DNA of 5,030 nucleotides, taken from contig CALFEM010000173.1 in NCBI GenBank assembly GCA_937950105.1, positions 1 to 5,030 on the forward strand, given 5' to 3'. The notes below the pieces were generated by a model, which had not been told where the DNA came from, made no database searches, and worked only from the letters and a program-made list of their open reading frames with translations. The position numbers and the translations under genes were made by a program. The DNA comes from an uncultured Alphaproteobacteria bacterium. Its GTDB lineage: Bacteria > Pseudomonadota > Alphaproteobacteria > Rhizobiales > Hyphomicrobiaceae. The first letter of the stretch is position 1. The number at the start of each line of letters is the position of its first letter. This document shows, piece by piece, positions 1-5,030 of the stretch.

Positions 1-48
1 TACGAGATGCCTAAGTGACTGGAGTTCAGACGTGTGCTCTTCCGATCT
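1..48 (+). other. Illumina TruSeq P7/index adapter (not genomic)
   Basis: Bases 1-8 match the end of the Illumina P7 primer. Bases 9-14 (GCCTAA) sit where the six-base index lies; the reverse complement, TTAGGC, is TruSeq index 3 from memory. Bases 15-48 match the TruSeq read-2 adapter and end in the diagnostic GCTCTTCCGATCT. Genomic sequence starts at 49. This is leftover library sequence at a contig end, and an in-frame GTG at 34 makes it look like the start of a short protein. Matched from memory, but the identity is base-for-base and very unlikely to be chance. Confidence 0.98.
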
Positions 49-378
49 TGCCTCACTGCCCCTGGCGAGAACGCGCTGTGGTTCATGTACGAGCCGCTGC
101 TGATGTCGAAGCAGGCGTTCGAGAGCCTCAACGAGGCGCAGAAGAAGGCGGTTCTCGATGCCGGAAAGAAGGCGGAGACCTACTTCGTCGGTGAGGCGAA
201 GAAAGGCGATGCCAAGATGATCGAGGCCTTCAAGAAGGCCGGCGTCGAAGTCGTCGAGATGTCGAAGGCCGACTACGATGCGTGGCTCAAGGTCGCCGAG
301 ACCTCCGCCTACAAGAAGTTCAACGACGACGTGAAGGGCGGCAGCGATCTCATCAAGAAGGCCCTCGAGGTGAAGTGA
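49..378 (+). CDS. matP: TRAP transporter periplasmic solute-binding protein, C-terminal fragment (DctP family, malonate-type)
   Basis: This is the C-terminal 109 residues of an extracytoplasmic solute-binding protein of the TRAP DctP family, which captures a carboxylate in the periplasm and delivers it to the QM membrane subunits. The family usually has about 320-340 residues, so the signal peptide, the first lobe and most of the ligand site lie beyond the contig end. Visible features are the segment around NALWFMYEPLLMSK, followed by an amphipathic Lys/Glu/Ala-rich helical tail containing AQKKAVLDAGKKAE and YDAWLKVAETSAYKKF, which is typical of the long C-terminal helices of DctP proteins. 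The seven bases TGATG-side overlap with matQ at the stop codon fixes the frame. An apparent GTG start at 34 lies in adapter, so the first five residues read from it are artificial. Family assignment is supported by position directly before Q and M genes. Malonate as ligand is inferred from the downstream matA and matB; another C3-C4 dicarboxylate is possible. Confidence 0.87.
   Translation, partial: CLTAPGENALWFMYEPLLMSKQAFESLNEAQKKAVLDAGKKAETYFVGEAKKGDAKMIEAFKKAGVEVVEMSKADYDAWLKVAETSAYKKFNDDVKGGSDLIKKALEVK
367..373 (+). promoter_or_regulatory. Ribosome binding site for matQ
   Basis: GAGGTGA, a seven-base match to the anti-Shine-Dalgarno complement, lies inside the last codons of matP and ends four bases before the ATG at 378. 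It decides the matQ start at 378 over an upstream in-frame start at 282 that would run inside matP. Confidence 0.8.
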
Positions 379-998
379 TGGCCGGTCGCGATGACGCGGC
401 CGACAAGGGGGCGGGCGGTTCGGCCGCCACCCCCGACGCTGCCGTGATCGAGGCGCTCGCGAATGCGGGTGTGGAGATCGAAGGCGTCACGCACACCACG
501 CACAAGGCCGTCCGGCATCCCGTCGTACGTATCATCGAAGCCATCACGGCGGCGTTTGGCGTCATCGCAGGCCTGCTACTGATCGCCGCGACGGTTGTCG
601 TCTGCCAGATGATCTTCGTTCGCTCCGTGCTCAAGTGGTCGACGATCTGGCAGACAGACTTCGTGGTCTATTCAGCGACCGGCGCGATCTTCCTCGGTGC
701 CGCCTACGTGCTCTCGCAGAAGGGTCACGTCGGCGTCGACTTCATCCAGTCGGGCTTGAGGGGCGGCGTGCGCCGCACGGTCGATCGCATAGGGATGCTC
801 GCAGGCTTCCTGTTCTGCGCGGTGCTCGCGTATTCGAGCTGGCACTATTTCCACGAGGCGCTGACACAGGAATGGCGCACCGAGACGGTGTGGGCCATCC
901 CGCTGTGGATCCCGACGCTGCCGCTGCCACTCGGCTTCGGTCTGCTTTGCCTTCAGTACGTCGCCGAGTTCATCAAGTACGAGGGGCAACGCTCATGA
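378..998 (+). CDS. matQ: TRAP transporter small membrane subunit (DctQ family, malonate-type)
   Basis: This 206-residue protein is the small integral membrane subunit of a tripartite ATP-independent transporter. It packs against the large subunit and is needed for ion-driven uptake of ligand delivered by the binding protein. Four hydrophobic segments fit the family: about residues 56-80, 91-112, 137-157 and 172-195. The hallmark stretch runs from W91 through FVVYSATGAIFLGAAYVL to the KGHVGVDFI turn at 115-123. The start at 378 is chosen because it shares a base with the matP stop (TGATG) and has the GAGGTGA site. A hydrophilic, Ala/Asp/Gly-rich leader of about 50 residues precedes the first membrane segment, longer than in many DctQ proteins; GTG codons within it could be alternative starts but lack comparable ribosome sites. 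The stop overlaps the matM start (ATGA), implying translational coupling. The family is clear; the substrate comes from context only. Confidence 0.93.
   Translation: MAGRDDAADKGAGGSAATPDAAVIEALANAGVEIEGVTHTTHKAVRHPVVRIIEAITAAFGVIAGLLLIAATVVVCQMIFVRSVLKWSTIWQTDFVVYSATGAIFLGAAYVLSQKGHVGVDFIQSGLRGGVRRTVDRIGMLAGFLFCAVLAYSSWHYFHEALTQEWRTETVWAIPLWIPTLPLPLGFGLLCLQYVAEFIKYEGQRS
981..986 (+). promoter_or_regulatory. Ribosome binding site for matM
   Basis: GAGGGG lies eight bases before the ATG at 995, inside the end of matQ. Together with the ATGA overlap it supports the 995 start for matM over an in-frame upstream start at 635 that would lie wholly within matQ. Confidence 0.75.
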
Positions 999-2311
999 CA
1001 CCCGTTCTCGCCGGCACCCTGCTCCTTCTCGCGCTGCTCGTCCTGCTTGCGACCGGCATGCCGATCGCCTTCGCACTCGGTCTCGCAGCCCTCGGCGGCC
1101 TGCTGTTCGCCCGCGGGCCGGGTGTTACCGACGTGCTCGCCGAAACGATCTTCGGCGGCATCGCCAATCTCGCCTACGTTTCGATCCCGATGTTCGTTCT
1201 GATGGGGGCCGCGGTCGCTGCAACTCCAGCCGGCCGTGACCTCTATGGCGCGCTCGACCGCTGGCTCGGCCGCGTTCCCGGCGGGCTCGTGCTGTCGAAT
1301 ATCGGTGCCTGCGCGGTGTTCGCCGGCATGACCGGCTCGTCGCCCGCGACCTGCGCCGCCATCGGCAAGATGGGCATCCCCGAGATGATGAAGCGGGGCT
1401 ATCCGGCGTCCGTCGCCACGGGATCGATCGCGGCCGGCGGAACGCTCGGCATCCTCATTCCGCCGTCGGTGACGATGATCGTCTACGGCATCGCCACGGA
1501 AACCTCGATCGGCCGGCTGTTCCTCGCCGGCGTGATGCCCGGCCTCATGCTCACCGTGATGTTCATGGCCTGGGCGCTCTACGACTGCTGGCGCAAGGGC
1601 TATCGCTTCGACGATGCCGGCCGCCGCTTTTCTTTGGCCGAGAAGTTCGCCGCGCTGCCGCGTGTGCTGCCCTTCATCATCATCATCGCCGGCACGCTTT
1701 ACGTGCTCTACGGCGGCATCGCGACGCCATCGGAGGCGGCCGGCGCCGGCGCACTCATCACGCTCGTCACCGTGACGGTGATCTACCGGCTGTTCACGCT
1801 CAAATCGCATCTCGGCATCTTCCAGTCGACGATGAAGGAAAGCGTGATGATCATGATGATCATGGCGGCGGCGGAACTGTTCGCCTTCGCGCTGTCGTCG
1901 CTGTTCATCACGCAGACGGTGGCGCAGACCATCGCCGGGCTCGGTGTCAACAAGTGGGTACTGCTGGGAATCGTCAACGTCTTCCTGCTCGTCTCCGGCA
2001 TGTTCCTGCCGCCGGTCGCGATCATCGTCATGGCGGCGCCGCTGCTGTTCCCGATCATCGTAAACGCCGGCTTCGATCCCTACTGGTTTGCGGTAATCCT
2101 GACCATCAACATGGAGATCGGCCTCATCACGCCGCCGGTCGGTCTCAACCTGTTCGTTCTCAATGCGATCGCGCCCGCCATACCGACGCGCGAGGTGCTG
2201 TGGGGCGCGTTGCCCTATGTGCTCGTGATGATGCTCGGCATCGTCATTCTCTGCATCTTTCCCGAGATCGCGACGTGGCTGCCGAACTACGTCATGGGAC
2301 CGGTTCAGTAG
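995..2311 (+). CDS. matM: TRAP transporter large membrane subunit (DctM family, malonate-type)
   Basis: This 438-residue protein, normal length for the family, is the large membrane subunit that forms the translocation pathway of a TRAP transporter in the inner membrane. It is strongly hydrophobic from the first residues. Family signatures appear in order: GSSPATCAAIG at 114-124, GTLGILIPPSVTMIVYG at 149-165, GIATPSEAAGAGA at 241-253, and EIGLITPPVGLNLFVL at 374-389. The two ILIPPS and LITPPVG repeats are the paired re-entrant hairpin elements expected of this inverted-repeat fold. A short cytoplasmic loop with charged residues lies around 198-216. The gene starts inside the matQ stop and ends 14 bases before matA, so it is most likely cotranscribed with the malonate enzymes. 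No frameshift or missing block is seen. Malonate specificity is inferred from the neighbourhood, because DctM sequence alone does not identify the ligand. Confidence 0.96.
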   Translation: MTPVLAGTLLLLALLVLLATGMPIAFALGLAALGGLLFARGPGVTDVLAETIFGGIANLAYVSIPMFVLMGAAVAATPAGRDLYGALDRWLGRVPGGLVLSNIGACAVFAGMTGSSPATCAAIGKMGIPEMMKRGYPASVATGSIAAGGTLGILIPPSVTMIVYGIATETSIGRLFLAGVMPGLMLTVMFMAWALYDCWRKGYRFDDAGRRFSLAEKFAALPRVLPFIIIIAGTLYVLYGGIATPSEAAGAGALITLVTVTVIYRLFTLKSHLGIFQSTMKESVMIMMIMAAAELFAFALSSLFITQTVAQTIAGLGVNKWVLLGIVNVFLLVSGMFLPPVAIIVMAAPLLFPIIVNAGFDPYWFAVILTINMEIGLITPPVGLNLFVLNAIAPAIPTREVLWGALPYVLVMMLGIVILCIFPEIATWLPNYVMGPVQ

Positions 2312-2316
2312 GGGAG
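2311..2316 (+). promoter_or_regulatory. Ribosome binding site for matA
   Basis: GGGGAG begins on the last base of the matM stop codon and lies nine bases before the ATG at 2326. It selects this start over an in-frame upstream ATG at 1954 that falls inside matM. Confidence 0.75.
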
Positions 2317-2325
2317 CACCAGACC

Positions 2326-3798
2326 ATGATCGACGATCCAGCAAAAGCTCCGGAGTCCGCGTGGGGTGCGCGGCAGTGGATCGAGAACCTGCGGCGCGCT
2401 GTCGGGCTCGCCACGGTTCCGGCCGCCGGCACCGGACCTGAGCTGCAGTTCTCCGATCGCGTGCGCGCTCTCGCCGATGCCCTTTTGTCGGAGCGCGGCG
2501 AAGTGTTCGGCACGGTGATCGCCCACGATCTGAACCGGGCCATCCGCGAGGCGACACCGCAGGAGCTGTTCGCGTTCCTGCATCTCGTCGCCCACCGGTA
2601 CGGCCCGGACGTGAAGCGTGTCGCCGCCGCTGCCGATGCCTGGCGCAAGGACGCTTCGCCGCAGCACCTCGCGGAGTTGACCGAAGCGGTGGAACCGCCG
2701 CGTCAGGAGTTGTTTCGCCGTCTCAACATGGCGCCGGGCGGCACCGGTACGCTGGTGCGTCTCCGCGAGTTCCTGCTCGATCAGCTCTCCGCGAACCCGG
2801 ATCTGAAGCCCGTCGACGACGACCTCAAGCATCTGTTCGCATCGTGGTTCAATCGCGGCTTCCTGCAGTTGCGGCGCATCGACTGGGATACGCCCGCATC
2901 GATCCTCGAGAAGCTCATCGCCTACGAGGCGGTGCACGCCATCGACGGCTGGGACGACTTGAGACGGCGGCTGGCCACCGACCGGCGCTGCTTCGCGTTC
3001 TTCCACCCGGCCCTGCGTGACGATCCGCTGATCTTCATCGAGGTGGCGCTGGTGGACCAGTTGTCGGAGCGCATCGAGCCGATCATTCGCGCTGCCATGC
3101 CGCCCGACGCCCTTTCGGACAAGCGACCGCCACCGACGACCGCGATCTTCTACTCGATCTCGAACTGTCAGCCGGGCCTCAAGGGCGTCTCGTTCGGTAA
3201 CTTCCTCATCAAGCAGGTCGCCGCCGACCTCGCCCGTGAACTGCCGACGCTGACGACGTTCTCGACGCTGTCGCCGATCCCGACGCTGCGCAAGTGGGTT
3301 CGCCAGTCGAGTGCATCGCTCGATCGCCACCTGCCCGCCGAACTGGCTCAGCGCGTGCTCGAGCAGTCGAAGGCGGAAACTCTCGCCGATGGCATCGAGC
3401 GGCTGGCTGCGGTGGGCAGCGTTGACGACCTCGCTAATGCACAACTGCTGCGGGACGTCCTGCTCAGGCTCGGCGCGCGCTACGTCGCCGGCGTCGGGCT
3501 CGACCACGGTCCGCGCGATCCCGTCGCCCGCTTTCATCTCGGCAACGGCGCCCGCGTCGAACGCGTGAACTGGATGGCCGACCTGTCGGCGAAGGGGCTG
3601 CGCGACTCCTACGGGCTGATGGTGAACTACCTCTACGATCTCGCATCCATCGAAGCCAATCACGAGGCGTTCGCCAACCGCCGTCCCATCGCGGTCTCGA
3701 ATCGTGTCGCCGCGCTCATGCGAGATGGCGCGACACCCGGCCGCTCTCGCTCGCTGATCGGGCCCGCCGATGCCGCCACGACACGTCGGGGCACCTGA
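2326..3798 (+). CDS. matA: Malonyl-CoA decarboxylase
   Basis: This 490-residue enzyme (EC 4.1.1.9) converts malonyl-CoA to acetyl-CoA and CO2 in the cytoplasm, the final step of malonate use. The length matches bacterial and animal homologues. The N-terminal half is mainly helical and charged, as in the oligomerising helical domain. The C-terminal GNAT-like catalytic domain starts around residue 190 and shows FFHPALRDDPLIFIEVAL (225-242), IFYSISNCQPGLKGVSFGNF (274-293), TLSPIPTLRKW (314-324), FHLGNGARV (403-411) and NWMADLSAKGL (415-425). Aligning from memory with human MLYCD, S316 of TLSPIP corresponds to catalytic Ser329 and H404 of FHLGNG to catalytic His423, so the active site appears intact. 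The last 25 residues are Ala/Arg/Thr-rich and look variable. It lies 14 bases after matM and upstream of matB, which makes its substrate. The family call is firm; operation in malonate catabolism rather than fatty-acid control is inferred from context. Confidence 0.97.
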   Translation: MIDDPAKAPESAWGARQWIENLRRAVGLATVPAAGTGPELQFSDRVRALADALLSERGEVFGTVIAHDLNRAIREATPQELFAFLHLVAHRYGPDVKRVAAAADAWRKDASPQHLAELTEAVEPPRQELFRRLNMAPGGTGTLVRLREFLLDQLSANPDLKPVDDDLKHLFASWFNRGFLQLRRIDWDTPASILEKLIAYEAVHAIDGWDDLRRRLATDRRCFAFFHPALRDDPLIFIEVALVDQLSERIEPIIRAAMPPDALSDKRPPPTTAIFYSISNCQPGLKGVSFGNFLIKQVAADLARELPTLTTFSTLSPIPTLRKWVRQSSASLDRHLPAELAQRVLEQSKAETLADGIERLAAVGSVDDLANAQLLRDVLLRLGARYVAGVGLDHGPRDPVARFHLGNGARVERVNWMADLSAKGLRDSYGLMVNYLYDLASIEANHEAFANRRPIAVSNRVAALMRDGATPGRSRSLIGPADAATTRRGT

Positions 3799-3808
3799 CG
3801 CGTCGTGC

Positions 3809-3861
3809 CGAAGCCACTCATCCGATACGAAGCCGGGATGCGCTGACGAAGCCGTCATCCG
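3809..3861 (+). repeat. Three CGAAGCC heptamers at exact 19-base spacing
   Basis: CGAAGCC begins at 3809, 3828 and 3847, two identical steps of 19 bases. The first and third copies are also followed by CATCCG (3819-3824 and 3856-3861), with one base less between the two parts in the third copy. The middle copy diverges after the heptamer. This could be a degenerate short tandem duplication, a cluster of protein-binding sites, or chance in GC-rich DNA; nothing in the sequence decides between them. Confidence 0.5.
3819..3860 (+). other. Alternative weak hairpins in the matA-matB gap
   Basis: GGATG at 3836-3840 can pair with CATCC at 3819-3823 or with CATCC at 3856-3860, so the two 5-base-pair stems exclude each other. 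A separate small stem, TGACG (3844-3848) with CGTCA (3853-3857) around an AAGC loop, competes with the second of these. None is followed by a T-run. The stems are short, and a regulatory role is speculative. Confidence 0.25.
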
Positions 3862-3865
3862 CCCG

Positions 3866-3872
3866 AAGGAAG
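3866..3872 (+). promoter_or_regulatory. Ribosome binding site for matB
   Basis: AAGGAAG, with core AGGA at 3867-3870, lies at normal spacing before the ATG at 3879. It gives matB its own initiation signal, unlike the coupled transporter genes. Confidence 0.75.
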
Positions 3873-3878
3873 AACATC

Positions 3879-4984
3879 ATGAACCAGAATCTCTACGCCG
3901 CCATCGCACGCGCCAACAACGACAGCGACGCCGTGTTCGCACACTTGCCCGACGGGCGCCGATACACCTATCGCGACGTCGACGAGGTCTCGGCCCGCTT
4001 TGCCAATGCGCTGGTCGCGCTCGGCGTCGTCCCCGGCGATCGCGTCGCGGTGCAGGTCGAAAAGAGTATCGAGGCGCTGATGCTGTATCTCGGCACCGTG
4101 CGTGCGGGCGCGGTGTTTCTGCCGCTCAACACCGCGTATACCGCGGCGGAGATCGAGTATTTTCTTGGCGATGCGGAACCGCGCGTCTTCGTCTGCGATC
4201 CGGCGCGCGCCGCCGAGCTGGCGCCGAGCGCGGACAAGGCCGGCGCGAAGCTCGAAACACTCGGCGTGTGGTCGTCGCACGCGACCTCGGCCGGAACGCT
4301 TTCGGATCGCGCGCTCGCCGCGCCAGCGAGCTTCGACACTATCGCCCGCGCCGAAGATGATCTGGCGGCGATCCTCTATACGTCAGGCACGACGGGGCGC
4401 TCCAAGGGCGCCATGCTGACGCAGCGGAATCTCCAGTCGAATGCGCTGGCGCTGATCGAGACGTGGCGCTTCACGAAGAACGACGTGCTGCTGCACGCGC
4501 TGCCGATCTTCCACACGCACGGTCTGTTCGTCGCCACCAACGTCGTGCTGTTCTCCGGCGCTTCGATGATCCTGCTGCCGCGCTTCGACATCAATGAGAT
4601 GTTCCGCCACCTGCCGCGCGCGACGACCATGATGGGCGTGCCGACGTTCTACACCCGCATGCTGCAGGATCAGCGGCTGACGCCGGAAGCGACCAGCCAC
4701 ATGCGGCTGTTCATCTCGGGCTCGGCTCCGCTGCTCGCGGAGACGCATCGCGAATGGAAGGCGCGCACGGGCCACGCGATCCTCGAGCGCTACGGCATGA
4801 CGGAAACCAACATGCTGACGTCCAACCCCTATAGCGGCGATCGCGTCGCCGGATCGGTCGGCCTGCCGCTGCCGGGCGTCGAGGTGCGCATCGCCGATCC
4901 CGAGACCGGCGCCCTTCTTGCGACCGGCGAGGTCGGCATGATCGAGGTGCGCGGCCCCAACGTCTTCAAGGGCTACTGGCGCAT
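3879..4984 (+). CDS. matB: Malonyl-CoA synthetase (malonate-CoA ligase), C-terminally truncated by contig end
   Basis: This adenylate-forming enzyme (EC 6.2.1.14) activates malonate to malonyl-CoA using ATP and CoA, through a malonyl-AMP intermediate, and so supplies the substrate of MatA. Residues 1-368 are present; the family has about 500, so roughly the last 130 are missing, including the hinge and the small C-terminal domain with the catalytic lysine. Visible motifs are the phosphate-binding loop YTSGTTGRSKG at 167-177, HALPIFHTHGL at 206-216 (characteristic of MatB and close relatives), MMGVPTFYTRM at 251-261, ERYGMTET at 303-310, and the FKGYWR end of the large domain at 363-368. The codons after 4984 and the TAG at 5004-5006 are adapter, so the apparent short C-terminus is artificial. 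A related acyl-CoA synthetase is the main alternative, but the HTHGL segment and adjacent matA favour malonate. Confidence 0.94.
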
Positions 4985-5030
4985 AGATCGGAAGAGCGTC
5001 GTGTAGGGAAAGAGTGTAGATCTCGGTGGT
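4985..5030 (-). other. Illumina TruSeq P5/universal adapter, reverse complement (not genomic)
   Basis: From AGATCGGAAGAGC at 4985 onward, the 46 bases match the reverse complement of the TruSeq universal adapter, through GTCGTGTAGGGAAAGAGTG to the ATCTCGGTGGT near the P5 end. This is the pattern left by a read running through a short insert. The first adapter A could coincide with a genomic base, so the boundary is certain to within about one base. It supplies a false stop codon for matB. Confidence 0.98.

Larger units (their letters stand above)
3799..3878 (+). other. matA-matB intergenic gap
   Basis: This 80-base gap is the only sizeable noncoding stretch in the window. It contains no convincing promoter boxes and no T-run after a hairpin, so no Rho-independent terminator is called. 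It holds a heptamer repeated three times and short self-complementary segments, listed separately, plus the matB ribosome site. Co-transcription of matB with matA remains the simplest reading. Confidence 0.7.

Noticed and set aside
635..994. Possible 120-residue N-terminal extension of matM
   Set aside because: The extension lies in a different frame inside matQ and is Arg/Pro-rich. The 995 start has a ribosome site, the ATGA overlap and normal family length.
1676..1687. Four tandem ATC triplets
   Set aside because: They are four consecutive Ile codons in a membrane segment of MatM (residues 228-231), not a microsatellite of note.
1847..1863. Perfect 17-base inverted repeat ATGATCAT-G-ATGATCAT
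   Set aside because: It lies inside matM and encodes Met/Ile codons of a membrane helix, so the symmetry is explained by alternating ATG and ATC codons.
1954..2325. Possible 124-residue N-terminal extension of matA
   Set aside because: It overlaps the conserved end of matM out of frame and has no decarboxylase similarity. The 2326 start has a good ribosome site and gives the usual length.
953..2557. Long minus-strand open frame of 534 codons opposite matQ, matM and the start of matA
   Set aside because: The translation is rich in Arg, His, Asp, Glu and Gln with no domain, as expected for the shadow of GC-rich plus-strand genes. It crosses several well-supported plus-strand genes.
2305..3858. 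Long minus-strand open frame of 517 codons opposite matA
   Set aside because: It is a composition-driven antisense shadow of a clear malonyl-CoA decarboxylase gene. No recognisable motif is seen.
49..4984. A previously undescribed system in this window
   Set aside because: All genes belong to recognised families and together form a known type of malonate pathway. No defence, mobile, CRISPR or orphan gene is visible, so no novelty claim is made beyond the small observations listed.
3879..5006. matB as a naturally short, single-domain acyl-CoA ligase
   Set aside because: The stop and last codons are adapter sequence, so the truncation is an assembly-end artefact.

Overview
This is a GC-rich, almost fully coding window from a bacterium, most likely an alphaproteobacterium of the Rhizobiales/Hyphomicrobiales type. 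That placement is an inference from base composition, codon use, and the pairing of a TRAP transporter with matA and matB; it was not tested. The genomic DNA runs only from about 49 to 4984. Both outer ends are Illumina TruSeq library adapter: the P7/index side at 1-48 and the P5/universal side, reverse-complemented, at 4985-5030. The window is therefore probably a complete, untrimmed contig from a short-read, possibly metagenomic, assembly. The two outermost genes are cut by the contig ends, not broken by biology.

The genomic part is one co-directional plus-strand cluster for uptake and breakdown of malonate. From left to right it holds: the C-terminal third of a TRAP periplasmic solute-binding protein (matP-like, 49-378); the small membrane subunit (DctQ/matQ-like, 378-998); the large membrane subunit (DctM/matM-like, 995-2311); a full-length malonyl-CoA decarboxylase (matA, 2326-3798); an 80-base gap; and the first 368 residues of malonyl-CoA synthetase (matB, 3879 to the contig end). 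The three transporter genes are tightly packed, with TGATG and ATGA start/stop overlaps. matA follows after 14 bases, and matB follows the longer gap behind its own ribosome binding site.

The proposed flow is as follows. The binding protein captures a small dicarboxylate, most plausibly malonate, in the periplasm. MatQM imports it using an ion gradient. MatB activates it with ATP and CoA to malonyl-CoA, and MatA decarboxylates that to acetyl-CoA and CO2. The two enzyme calls are strong because their family motifs and the decarboxylase Ser/His pair are visible. The malonate specificity of the transporter rests on gene context. No regulator, RNA gene, mobile element or CRISPR array is seen.

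I did not find an undescribed system. The cluster matches known rhizobial malonate loci in content, though transporter and enzymes are arranged differently from the classical matABC locus. The points most worth a second look are the adapter-made false protein ends, a heptamer repeated at exact 19-base spacing in the matA-matB gap, and an unusually long hydrophilic N-terminus on MatQ.
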